A DNA stretch of 60,582 nt from Erysipelatoclostridium sp. AM42-17 (GTDB taxonomy: Bacteria > Bacillota_I > Bacilli_A > Erysipelotrichales > Coprobacillaceae), in the NCBI RefSeq assembly GCF_003480255.1, contig NZ_QUIN01000012.1, positions 1-60,582 of the forward strand, read 5' to 3'. The notes under the pieces were generated by a model that made no database searches, was not told where the DNA came from, and saw nothing but the letters and a program-made list of their open reading frames with translations. Positions 52,783 to 60,582 of this stretch are shown in pieces. A program made the position numbers and the translations under genes. The first letter of the stretch is position 1. The number at the start of each line of letters is the position of its first letter.

Positions 52783-53132
52783 TGGTGGAGATGAGGGGAA
52801 TCGAACCCCTGTCCAAAAGCAATTCCTCCAAAGCGTCTACAGTTTAGTCCATTGAATAATTTAACTTGGCTACAATCAATGAACAATTTTACACCAAGCG
52901 ATTCTTTAAATTTTCGTGGTTAAAGTCAAGACTCCCTTAACCCTTATCCTAAAAGTTATAATACTAACAAAAAGCTATAGGCTCGCTTAATGTCAGCAGC
53001 TTTCATGTCTATGTCGACTAAGCGAAAGCGTAATTAGTTTGTCTGTTTCCAGTTATTTTTTGTTTGAGTTTAACGTACTCCAACGACTGCAGCTAAGGTC
53101 AAACATACCCCTGTCGAATCCAAGACATCCCC
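52783..53132 (-). ncRNA. ssrA: tmRNA
   Basis: A 350-nt tmRNA. The 5' end GGGGATGTCTTGGATTCGAC and the 3' end with the T-arm GGTTCGATTCC and CATCTCCACCA form the acceptor stem (GGGGATG with CATCTCC). The internal reading frame ends NRQTNYAFA at TAG 53020-53018; the resume codon cannot be fixed by eye. A tag ending in NYAFA resembles Mollicutes rather than the LAA of bacilli. It rescues stalled ribosomes with SmpB, whose gene ends four bases upstream. Confidence 0.93.
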
Positions 53133-53135
53133 AGA

Positions 53136-53585
53136 TTAATAATAATTCTTTAACGATCTTTCAATATCTCTTTTGGCATCTTTTTCTTTTAAATCATTAC
53201 GTTTATCATAAAGTTTTTTCCCTTTAGCGATAGCTATCTCAAGTTTAACTTTACTTGATTTATTAAAATAAAGTTTAGTAGGAACAACTGTTAAACCACC
53301 TTCTTTTAATTTATTAGTAATCTTTAAGATTTCTTTTTTATGAAGTAATAGTTTTCTGGTTCTTTTTGGATCATGATTAAAGATATTACCATGATCATAA
53401 GGAGAAATGTGCATGTTTTCAACGAATACTTCATTATTTTTAACACGCACAAAGGAATCTTTTAAATTCACTTGGTTTTGACGAACAGATTTAATTTCAG
53501 TTCCTTTTAATTCAATACCAGCTTCATATGTATCTAGGATAAAATAATCATGATATGCTTTTTTATTATTAGATACAATCTTCAT
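53136..53585 (-). CDS. smpB: SsrA-binding protein
   Basis: A 149-residue SmpB, the protein partner of tmRNA. The OB-fold core has [24 protein letters not shown] (in parts), SFVRV and HISPYDHGN, and the basic C-terminal tail ([23 protein letters not shown]) that mimics an mRNA/anticodon helix. RBS precedes the ATG. It lies between rnr and ssrA, the usual trans-translation locus. Confidence 0.95.
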   Translation of the reverse strand: MKIVSNNKKAYHDYFILDTYEAGIELKGTEIKSVRQNQVNLKDSFVRVKNNEVFVENMHISPYDHGNIFNHDPKRTRKLLLHKKEILKITNKLKEGGLTVVPTKLYFNKSSKVKLEIAIAKGKKLYDKRNDLKEKDAKRDIERSLKNYY

Positions 53586-53602
53586 TCCTTTTCTCCTTTA
53601 CT

Positions 53603-55825
53603 TTATTTTTTATTTCTTTTCTTTCGATAGAATCGTTTTTGATCTTGGCGTTTTCTTTTATGAACGTCTTGATGTTTACGATGCTTATCTATTATAACAG
53701 TTTTTTTCTTCTTTTTGTTAGATTTCATACCAACAATTTCAAAATCTATTGTTTTTTCTTTTTTAGAAGCTCCTTTAACTCTGACTTTGACCTCATCAGA
53801 CATCTTAAAACGTTTACCTGTACGTTGTCCTATTAATTGAAGACTTCTTTCATCATAGAAATAATAATCATCTGATAAATCTTCCATTCTAACAAGTCCT
53901 TCAACTGTATTATCAAGTTCAATAAACATACCAAAGTTAGTAATTGAAGAAACAATACCTGTAAATTCTTCATCTATATGACTTTCCATATATTCAGCCA
54001 TTTTCATATCATCAACTTCTCGTTCAATATCAATGGCTTTTCTTTCTTGGAATGATGTATGTTCAGCTATTTCTTGCATAATTGAAGCATAATGAGTGAG
54101 TGTTTGTTCATCTACTTTCTTTTCAAACAAGTATTTACGAATCAAACGATGAACCATTAAATCAGGATAACGACGAATCGGCGATGTAAAATGAGTATAA
54201 TATTCATCAGCTAAACCAAAGTGTCCTAAACATTGTTCATCATATCTGGCTTTAGCCATACAACGTAATAATAAGGTTGAAATAATTTGATGTTCAGGTG
54301 TCCCAATACTTGCATCAACAATAGCACTTAATTCATGAGGATAAACATGTTCTAAAGAACCTTTGATGGTGTATCCTAATGTTTTAGCGATTGTTGAAAA
54401 TTGTTGAAGTTTTTGTAACTTAGGATTTTCATGAACACGATATATAAATGGTAATTCTAACCATTTAAAATGTTCAGCTACAGTTTCATTAGCTACCAAC
54501 ATAAAGGATTCAATCATTCTTTCACTGACTCCTCTTTCTCTTAAAACAATATCAGTTGGGATTCCTTTTTGATCGACGATGACTTTAGCTTCATTAGTAT
54601 CAAAATCAATGGCGCCACGTTTTTTACGATGTTGAATTAATATATCCGATAATTCTTGCATTAAAAAGAACATATCTTTAACATGATGATATTGCTTTTG
54701 TCTTTCAATATCACCACCTAATATTTCATTGACATGGCGATAAGTCATTCTTTCAGTTGAATGTATCACGGTTGGTAATATTTCATGTGAAATAACCTCA
54801 CCTTCATGATTAATTTCCATTAAACATGAAATCGTAAAACGATCAACATGAGGATTAAGTGAACAAATACCATTAGATAACTTATGAGGCAACATCGGAA
54901 TAACACGATCTACTAAATAAATAGATGTTGCTCTTTCGTAAGCTTCCTTATCTAAATCAGTGCCTTCTTCTACATAATAGCTCACGTCTGCAATATGTAC
55001 CCCTAATTGATAATGACCATTAGCCAATTTTTTTAATGAAATGGCATCATCTAAATCCTTAGCATCATCACCATCAATTGTAACAATAGTTTCATTTCTT
55101 AAATCCACTCTTGATTTAATGTCTTCTTTATCAATCTCATTAGGAATATGACTCACTTGTTCAAGAACTTCTTTAGGAAAATCAATATGTGCTTCATGTT
55201 GGTAAACAATAGAAGCCACATCTACACCAGGATCATTTTTATGACCAATAATCTCCACAACATTTCCTTTTAAGTAAGGTTTATACGTTTTGATTTCTGC
55301 AACAACTTTATGTCCTGCTACAGCACCATGACTATGGGCCTGATCTATATAAACAGGTTTATCAAATAAAATATCATCACTCACTAAAACAAGTTCACGT
55401 TTTCCTTTTTTTAGTTCACCAACAATTCTCGTTTGTCCTCGTTTGATGACTCTTTTAATGATTCCTTCTTCACGTTGACCCTCACTATGCTTTTTTAACT
55501 CAACTAGAACAGTATCTCCTTCAAGAGCATCTTTTAAATCATGCTTACCAATAAAAATATCATCATGTTCTTCATCTAATCTTACGAAACCAAAACCTCT
55601 TTTATTCATACTTAATGTTCCTATATAAACATGAATTTGTTTTGGTAAATAATATAAATTATGTTGACTTCTTACAATTTTTCCTTGATCTTCTAAAGCA
55701 TTTAAGGCTTTCATCACCGTTTTAAATTCTTCACTGGTATCTAAACCTAATTGTTTCATAATACCATCTAAGTTACGCTCCTTAAATTCTATGTTCCCTA
55801 ATAAATCTAATATTCTTTCTTCCAT
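53603..55825 (-). CDS. rnr: Ribonuclease R
   Basis: A 740-residue 3'-5' exoribonuclease. Order: N-terminal HTH-like domain (about 1-60), cold-shock domains (about 65-215), RNB catalytic domain (about 245-570, with DGDDAKDLDDAI carrying the catalytic aspartates), S1 domain (about 620-700) and a Lys/Arg-rich tail (about 705-740). It degrades structured RNA and cooperates with SmpB-tmRNA in removing faulty mRNA. Position between secG and smpB is the common Firmicutes order. Confidence 0.95.
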   Translation of the reverse strand: MEERILDLLGNIEFKERNLDGIMKQLGLDTSEEFKTVMKALNALEDQGKIVRSQHNLYYLPKQIHVYIGTLSMNKRGFGFVRLDEEHDDIFIGKHDLKDALEGDTVLVELKKHSEGQREEGIIKRVIKRGQTRIVGELKKGKRELVLVSDDILFDKPVYIDQAHSHGAVAGHKVVAEIKTYKPYLKGNVVEIIGHKNDPGVDVASIVYQHEAHIDFPKEVLEQVSHIPNEIDKEDIKSRVDLRNETIVTIDGDDAKDLDDAISLKKLANGHYQLGVHIADVSYYVEEGTDLDKEAYERATSIYLVDRVIPMLPHKLSNGICSLNPHVDRFTISCLMEINHEGEVISHEILPTVIHSTERMTYRHVNEILGGDIERQKQYHHVKDMFFLMQELSDILIQHRKKRGAIDFDTNEAKVIVDQKGIPTDIVLRERGVSERMIESFMLVANETVAEHFKWLELPFIYRVHENPKLQKLQQFSTIAKTLGYTIKGSLEHVYPHELSAIVDASIGTPEHQIISTLLLRCMAKARYDEQCLGHFGLADEYYTHFTSPIRRYPDLMVHRLIRKYLFEKKVDEQTLTHYASIMQEIAEHTSFQERKAIDIEREVDDMKMAEYMESHIDEEFTGIVSSITNFGMFIELDNTVEGLVRMEDLSDDYYFYDERSLQLIGQRTGKRFKMSDEVKVRVKGASKKEKTIDFEIVGMKSNKKKKKTVIIDKHRKHQDVHKRKRQDQKRFYRKKRNKK

Positions 55826-55848
55826 AACTTCACCTCCTTAAAATAAAA

Positions 55849-55868
55849 ATAGGACTTGCGTCCTATTC
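55849..55868 (-). terminator. Attenuator between secG and rnr
   Basis: On the minus strand ATAGGAC pairs with GTCCTAT, followed by TTTTATTTT. It may reduce transcription into rnr. Confidence 0.7.
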
Positions 55869-55869
55869 A

Positions 55870-56100
55870 TTATCCCATACGTAAAATGATTGCAATAACG
55901 AAAAATGCAATTCCAAGAACCATCGTCATTCTTGACATCACTAAATCAATTCCTCGTTCTTTTTGTTGTGCAAACAAATTAGAACTTTGACCAGTTAATG
56001 CATTAACAATTCCGTCTGACTTACCACTTTGTAATAGACATAATATAATAAGCGCAATAGAAATAATAACTAAAAGCACATTTAATACTGTTGTAAACAT
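55870..56100 (-). CDS. secG: Preprotein translocase subunit SecG
   Basis: A 76-residue SecG with two membrane helices (about 3-23 and 54-74) and the linker QSGKSDGIVNALTGQSSNLF. It is part of the SecYEG channel. The ATG at 56098-56100 follows AAGGAGG; the longer frame starting 23 codons upstream is rejected. Typical neighbour of rnr and smpB. Confidence 0.92.
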   Translation of the reverse strand: MFTTVLNVLLVIISIALIILCLLQSGKSDGIVNALTGQSSNLFAQQKERGIDLVMSRMTMVLGIAFFVIAIILRMG

Positions 56101-56177
56101 AATATACCTCCTTAAAAGTATTTTGATACATTGCTTTAAAATAATACCATAATATATTTTAAAAAACAACTACGATT

Positions 56178-56672
56178 TTACTTGATATGATCAAGATAAT
56201 ATTCTAAAAATCGTTTTGCTAGAGAATCAGGCATAATGGCTTTTCTTGCCTCTTGTAAAGGAAACCATTTAGCTTCATCTACCTCATCATTAATTTGAAA
56301 ATTCATTTGATCAACAATACAAGTAAAATTCAACATCAAAGTATTACTTCTTTTAAAATATTCACTCTTATTATAATTTAAAGAAACCACATCTAAATCA
56401 ACCTCTTCTTTAACCTCTCTCACTACTGTTGATTCTGCATTTTCACCAATATTTACATATCCTGAAACTAAAACATAATGTTTTGTGCCATATTGTTTAA
56501 TCAGTAAAACATGATCTTTTTGTTTATTCAAAACAATCATACTACATGCCGTAGAAAAAACAGGAAAAATAAATTGTTTACAAGTCTGACAATAAGGGAT
56601 CATTCCCTCTTTTTCTAAATATCTTTTTTCTAACTTTGTTCCACAATGATAACAATAATCCATTTTATTCAC
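56178..56672 (-). CDS. Nudix hydrolase with zinc ribbon
   Basis: A 164-residue protein: N-terminal zinc ribbon (CYHCGTKL with CQTC, residues 7-32) and a Nudix domain with the box GENAESTVVREVKEEVDLD (about 95-113) that binds Mg and hydrolyses nucleoside-diphosphate compounds. Zinc-ribbon Nudix proteins include NudC-like NAD(H) pyrophosphatases, but the NudC-specific residues after the box are not seen, so the substrate is open. It ends 78 bases before the secG start and lies 3 bases from the TagO-like gene. Confidence 0.87.
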   Translation of the reverse strand: MNKMDYCYHCGTKLEKRYLEKEGMIPYCQTCKQFIFPVFSTACSMIVLNKQKDHVLLIKQYGTKHYVLVSGYVNIGENAESTVVREVKEEVDLDVVSLNYNKSEYFKRSNTLMLNFTCIVDQMNFQINDEVDEAKWFPLQEARKAIMPDSLAKRFLEYYLDHIK

Positions 56673-56675
56673 CCT

Positions 56676-58346
56676 CTATGCATGATCTATACCGCAAACA
56701 TAAAAACGTTTATTCTTTTTTACAATTGTGACATTAATAATATTATTAAAGTCTTCAACATCTTCATTAAAAGTAATTTCAATTAAAACATTATAATAAT
56801 CTTGGTCTTCTAATCCTTCGATTGTCACTTTAGAAGGAGAATAAGAAACAATATTATAATGGTCAACTGCTAAATCTTTATTCTTATTTGTATAAAAAGA
56901 ATTTTTAGCGTAAGTAGAAAAACTATCACGGATCGTAGGATAAATATAGTCAATACCACCTATTGCTTTTTTACTTTGATCTTTTAAAGTGAAATAATCA
57001 CAAACAAAATACGCTGCAACTAACTGTAATTCTTCTATTTCATCTTTTGATTGGTGAGCACGGTCTAAACGTTCATATATATTTGTAAGTAAAGTCGTTT
57101 TATTTTCTTGAACATAAGGTGTCTTTAATGATGTTGATGTATTCATTGGTGGTTGGTTACCAACAAAGTAATATGTACAGCCACCAAAAATCATCATCAA
57201 TGATAACAACAAAATAAAATGATCTCTTTTTTTCTTTTGTGGTGTTCTGTTTTTTCGATATTGTTCTAGAATACGGATTTTAGGTAATTGATCACTTTGA
57301 ATAAAAACATTCATAATTGTAAGTAATGGTTTATATTTACGTCCTATCATATCAGTAATTTCAACAAAGATTTCAAATATGATCATTAAAACAATAAACA
57401 TTAAAATTCCAATCGTTGGATCATAATAATAAATATAAGATGTTAAAGAAAATAAAAATGTAACAGCGTATAAAACTAATACACTTTTTTTCTGTCCTAA
57501 ATTTAACTTAAACATTAAATTATGATGTAAGTGAGAACGATCGGCTTCACTAAATTTTTTATGATTTAACTTTCTTCTAACAATCGCAATTAATGTATCC
57601 ATAATAGGAACCATTAATACCACAATCGGTGCCCCTAAAGTAAAGAAAGCCGACATACTATATCCAAAGCCAAGTAAAGAAATAACAGATATCATAAAAC
57701 CTATATACAATGCTCCACAATCACCCATAAATATCTTAGCAGGATGAAAATTGAAAAATAGAAATCCCATAATACTTCCCGCTAAAACCAAGGATAAAGA
57801 AGCAATATCCGTTCTTCCCGAAATAAGCGAAGTCATCGAAATAGTGAATAAAACAATAACGGAAATACCTGCTGATAATCCATCTAAGCCATCAATTAAA
57901 TTAATAGCATTGGTAATACCCACAATCCAAAATAAAGTTACAATTCCTGAAACAATGGTTCCATAAGGTTCAGGAAAGAAATTAAATCCTTTAATATAAA
58001 TATTTCCCCATATAATAACAATAACGGATGCCATCACTTCAAAAATTAACTTAATTTTAGGTGACAAATCATGAACATCATCATATAACCCTGTAATAAA
58101 GATAATAAACCCACTCACCAAAATAGCATTAATTTGTGGATCAGTTTTCAAAAACAACACCGACCCTACTAATGAACTCATATAAATAGCGTATCCACCT
58201 ATACGCACAATTTCTTTTTTATGAATAGTACGAGCATTTTTATGAGCAACAATTTGTAATATATTTCCTGCCTTCATAACTACAGGAACTAAGATAAATG
58301 AAATTAATGTTGTTACAACAAATGAAAGAACAACGTTCAAAGACAT
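56676..58346 (-). CDS. TagO/WecA-like undecaprenyl-phosphate GlcNAc-1-phosphate transferase with C-terminal extension
   Basis: A 556-residue membrane protein. Residues 1-335 are a MraY/WecA-type transferase with ten to eleven helices: DDVHDLSP, NAINLIDGLDGL, FFNFHPAKIFMGD and the HLHH motif (SHLHHNLM) are all there. It should link a GlcNAc-1-P to undecaprenyl phosphate, starting a wall teichoic acid or exopolysaccharide. Residues about 360-556 add a helix and an extracytoplasmic domain (VDHYNIVSYSPSKVTIEGL, in part) not usual in TagO. The ATG at 58344-58346 follows GGAGTGA. No glycosyltransferase cluster is attached. Confidence 0.87.
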   Translation of the reverse strand: MSLNVVLSFVVTTLISFILVPVVMKAGNILQIVAHKNARTIHKKEIVRIGGYAIYMSSLVGSVLFLKTDPQINAILVSGFIIFITGLYDDVHDLSPKIKLIFEVMASVIVIIWGNIYIKGFNFFPEPYGTIVSGIVTLFWIVGITNAINLIDGLDGLSAGISVIVLFTISMTSLISGRTDIASLSLVLAGSIMGFLFFNFHPAKIFMGDCGALYIGFMISVISLLGFGYSMSAFFTLGAPIVVLMVPIMDTLIAIVRRKLNHKKFSEADRSHLHHNLMFKLNLGQKKSVLVLYAVTFLFSLTSYIYYYDPTIGILMFIVLMIIFEIFVEITDMIGRKYKPLLTIMNVFIQSDQLPKIRILEQYRKNRTPQKKKRDHFILLLSLMMIFGGCTYYFVGNQPPMNTSTSLKTPYVQENKTTLLTNIYERLDRAHQSKDEIEELQLVAAYFVCDYFTLKDQSKKAIGGIDYIYPTIRDSFSTYAKNSFYTNKNKDLAVDHYNIVSYSPSKVTIEGLEDQDYYNVLIEITFNEDVEDFNNIINVTIVKKNKRFYVCGIDHA

Positions 58347-58479
58347 AATATCACTCCTATTCTTGTATATTATCTTGTATTTTTTATAAAAATACAAGTT
58401 ATTAATTTATAAAAGGCTTTCATTAAATCGAATTCTTGTATATACTAGATATAGATAGACAAAGGAGGATGGAAGTAAT

Positions 58480-59628
58480 ATGCATAGTCTAGGAATCTCT
58501 GTTTATCCTGATAAAAGTGATATTAAAGAAGTATATGATTATATGGAAACTGCTGCTAAATTAGGTTTCAAAAGAATCTTTACTTGTTTTTTATCTATTC
58601 CAGATGATAAAAGAGAAAGTTATTTAAAAGAATTTAAACAATTCATGGATAAAGCTCATGAATTAGGATTTATTGTTGCTGCAGATACAAACCCAGCTGT
58701 ATTTAAGTTAATTGGGGCTACACCTGATAACCTTAAACCATTTGCTGATTTAGGATTAGATATCATTCGTTTAGATGGTAACTTTGGTACTCAAGGAGAT
58801 ATCGCTGTAACAAGAAACCCTTATGGTATTCAAATTGAATTTAATGCAAGTATGGATGCTGGTGTTGACTTATTAATTAAAAACGGAGGAAATAAAGACC
58901 AAATTATCATGTGTCATAACTTCTTCCCTGAAAGATATACAGGATTAGATTTTGATTTATTCCAACAATATAACAAACAATGGAAAGCTTTAAATCTTCA
59001 TACTGCTGCCTTTGTTTCAAGTACAAATGAAAATACAATTGGACCATGGAAAGTATTTTGTGGTTTACCAACTGTAGAAATCATGAGAAACTTACCAATC
59101 GAAGTACAAGCAAGATACTTACTTGTTACTGGAGATGTTGATGATATTATCGTTGGTAACTACCCTGCAACAACTGCAGAATTAGAAGCTTTATCAAAAG
59201 TAAACTATCAAGCTTTAGAATTACGTGTTGATGAAGTACCAGAAATAAGTGATAATGAAAAATATATCATGTATGAATTTGCTCCTCATTGGGATCGTTA
59301 TGATCATTCATCATTTATGTTAAGATCAAGTTTCCCAAGATTAGAATTCAAAAATCAAGCTACTGTTCAAGATTCTGGATTTGGTGATAAAGAATTAAAA
59401 GTGCATGATAAATCTATTCCACATCATGATTGTGGTAAAAAAGTTTTCACTCGAGGAGATGTTCTTGTTGTAAACGATAACTTAGCTCATTATAGAGGAG
59501 AACTAGAAGTTGTTTTAACAGAAATCCCTAATGATGGTGAACGTAACCTTATCGGTACAATTAAAGAAGAAGATTTAGGTTTACTAGATTTCATTAAACC
59601 TGGTCAACATTTTAAATTCATTAAATAA
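58480..59628 (+). CDS. mupG: MupG-like 6-phospho-N-acetylmuramidase (DUF871)
   Basis: A 382-residue TIM-barrel hydrolase of the DUF871/MupG family, which cleaves MurNAc-6-phosphate-GlcNAc taken up in cell-wall recycling. The N-terminal GISVYPDKSDIKEVYDYM, the RIFTCFLSIP segment, HNFFPERYTGLDF, and the C-terminal small domain with RGDVLVVNDNLAHYRGELEV (in parts) are typical. RBS AAGGAGG precedes the ATG. No MurP or MurQ gene is adjacent. Confidence 0.87.
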   Translation: MHSLGISVYPDKSDIKEVYDYMETAAKLGFKRIFTCFLSIPDDKRESYLKEFKQFMDKAHELGFIVAADTNPAVFKLIGATPDNLKPFADLGLDIIRLDGNFGTQGDIAVTRNPYGIQIEFNASMDAGVDLLIKNGGNKDQIIMCHNFFPERYTGLDFDLFQQYNKQWKALNLHTAAFVSSTNENTIGPWKVFCGLPTVEIMRNLPIEVQARYLLVTGDVDDIIVGNYPATTAELEALSKVNYQALELRVDEVPEISDNEKYIMYEFAPHWDRYDHSSFMLRSSFPRLEFKNQATVQDSGFGDKELKVHDKSIPHHDCGKKVFTRGDVLVVNDNLAHYRGELEVVLTEIPNDGERNLIGTIKEEDLGLLDFIKPGQHFKFIK

Positions 59629-59629
59629 A

Positions 59630-59649
59630 AAAAGCTCAAACGAGCTTTT
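59630..59649. terminator. Bidirectional terminator
   Basis: AAAAGCTC pairs with GAGCTTTT around CAAA, with A and T runs either side. Confidence 0.82.
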
Positions 59650-59653
59650 TTTA

Positions 59654-60439
59654 TTATTCTATTGTTTTTAAATATTTAGCTAAACCATCGTCTAAGATAG
59701 AATCTGTGATTTCATTAGCTACATCTTTTAATTCTTGACAAGCATTACCCATAGCTACACCATGTCCTACCATTTGTAACATTTCAATATCATTTAAACC
59801 ATCACCAAAAGCATAACTATTTTCTTTACTTATTTGTAAATAATCTAATACTTCTTGAATTCCTGTTGCTTTAGATACTGATTTAGAATAAATTTCAAAG
59901 GCATTATCCGTACCATGACTATCATAGTCAAATAAACCATCAACATAGTCAACAATCATTTGACTATTTTCATCTTTGGTATTCACTTCTACTTTTAAGG
60001 TATCTTCTAAAACATCGTCCACATTAAAATGACGTGTTATTTGGTTAAAATCAACGTCACATGTTTTAAAGAAAGCTTCTAAAACTTCATATTCAGGTTT
60101 TAAATAACAGTGATGTGCTGTTTCTAAAATATATTCACTTTTGATACCTTCTAATATATCCACTAACTTCTTTAAGGCTTTTTTATCTAAAGGACGTTTA
60201 CTAATCATTTTTCCATTTAATTCCACATGTGCTCCATTACATAAAATATAGCCATCAAATCCTGCTTCTAATATCGTATCTGATATAAATGCCTTTGGTC
60301 TTCCACTGGCTACAAATAAAGCATATCCTTTATTTTGTAATCTTTTAATTTCCTTTTTTACCGTATTTGGAATTTTATCAATATGATTTCCATGATCAAC
60401 TAATGTTCCATCCACATCAAAAAACAATACTTTTTTCAT
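59654..60439 (-). CDS. Cof-type HAD-IIB family phosphatase
   Basis: A 261-residue HAD-IIB phosphatase: FFDVDGTLVDHG (nucleophile motif), ASGRPK (motif II), a lysine in the KATGIQ stretch (motif III) and FGDGLND (metal-binding aspartates). The cap domain lies in the middle. Third HAD-IIB copy of the window, after 159-950 and 21502-22314. Substrate unknown. Convergent with mupG over a shared terminator. Confidence 0.87.
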   Translation of the reverse strand: MKKVLFFDVDGTLVDHGNHIDKIPNTVKKEIKRLQNKGYALFVASGRPKAFISDTILEAGFDGYILCNGAHVELNGKMISKRPLDKKALKKLVDILEGIKSEYILETAHHCYLKPEYEVLEAFFKTCDVDFNQITRHFNVDDVLEDTLKVEVNTKDENSQMIVDYVDGLFDYDSHGTDNAFEIYSKSVSKATGIQEVLDYLQISKENSYAFGDGLNDIEMLQMVGHGVAMGNACQELKDVANEITDSILDDGLAKYLKTIE

Positions 60440-60511
60440 ACCTATCCTCCACTATATTCAAACTATAGCACAAATCAAAGGCGTGAATATTTAATTTCTA
60501 AACGAGAAAAA

Positions 60512-60579
60512 AAACTATGCTAGGCATAGTTTCAGATTGTTGACAAACCTATACCTTTACATAAAGATATAGGTTTTTT
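60512..60579. terminator. Two terminators at the right edge
   Basis: AAACTATGC/GCATAGTTT (60512-60532) has a T-run on the minus strand, suited to a gene entering from the right. The stem AAACCTATA with TATAGGTTT (60545-60574) is followed by TTT on the plus strand. Both probably serve genes just outside the window. Confidence 0.5.
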
Positions 60580-60582
60580 ATA

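Noticed and set aside
52453..52847. Small frames upstream of and within the tmRNA
   Set aside because: They overlap the MerR promoter, the terminator or the tmRNA itself and have no ribosome sites.

Overview
This AT-rich window (roughly 30% GC by eye) looks like the chromosome of a gut Firmicute of the Erysipelotrichia type (Coprobacillus/Catenibacterium-like). This is an inference. It rests on base composition, the secG-rnr-smpB-ssrA order, a tmRNA tag ending NYAFA that recalls Mollicutes, and many sugar, HAD and MATE genes with Firmicutes-style T-box and riboswitch control.

Layout. The left edge (1-112) carries a promoter and leader resembling an rRNA operon start, reading out of the window to the left. 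159-5278 holds two minus-strand units: deformylase/EamA transporter/HAD phosphatase, and a predicted tryptophan ABC transporter (trpXYZ) behind a T-box whose specifier reads UGG. 5310-10386 holds a GH1 6-phospho-beta-glucosidase and a LysR-metE unit behind a cobalamin riboswitch. Divergent from it, a yybP-ykoY-type manganese riboswitch with a strong terminator controls a P-type cation ATPase.

That ATPase is split by an 8.3-kb, clearly more GC-rich integrative mobilizable element (12201-20545). Its ends are an 11-bp direct repeat. It encodes a tyrosine integrase, an XRE repressor, an excisionase-like protein, a DUF3847 protein, a MOBQ-type oriT and relaxase, a coiled-coil membrane protein whose frame overlaps the relaxase gene by about 660 bp, a MarR-MATE efflux cargo pair and a small DUF6061-like protein. 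Recombination between the repeats would restore an 852-codon ATPase frame exactly.

21502-34281 holds HAD, RpiR, MATE, a REC/HD-GYP/GGDEF c-di-GMP protein, a flavodoxin-ferredoxin protein, an RlmI-like methyltransferase, ppk1-pfk, and a GH1 gene broken by one nonsense codon. 34287-46849 holds a hydroxyacyl-CoA dehydrogenase, a YhgE/Pip membrane protein divergent from an Rrf2 regulator with fully superimposed promoters, a dicarboxylate symporter, a PAS/lipoprotein/CutC/membrane/GNAT cluster, a MerR-regulated pair of aldo-keto reductases, and an AraC gene broken by one nonsense codon. 46894-52491 holds a MATE-MerR divergent pair, ROK-HAD, DUF454, a C_GCAxxG_C_C protein and another MerR. 52694-60439 is housekeeping: tmRNA, SmpB, RNase R, SecG, Nudix, an extended TagO-like transferase, MupG and a HAD phosphatase.

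The main theme is ligand-sensing cis-regulation (T-box, B12, Mn, three MerR-type long-spacer promoters, Rrf2 and MarR operators), together with an element that switches off a metal-homeostasis gene while bringing an efflux pump.
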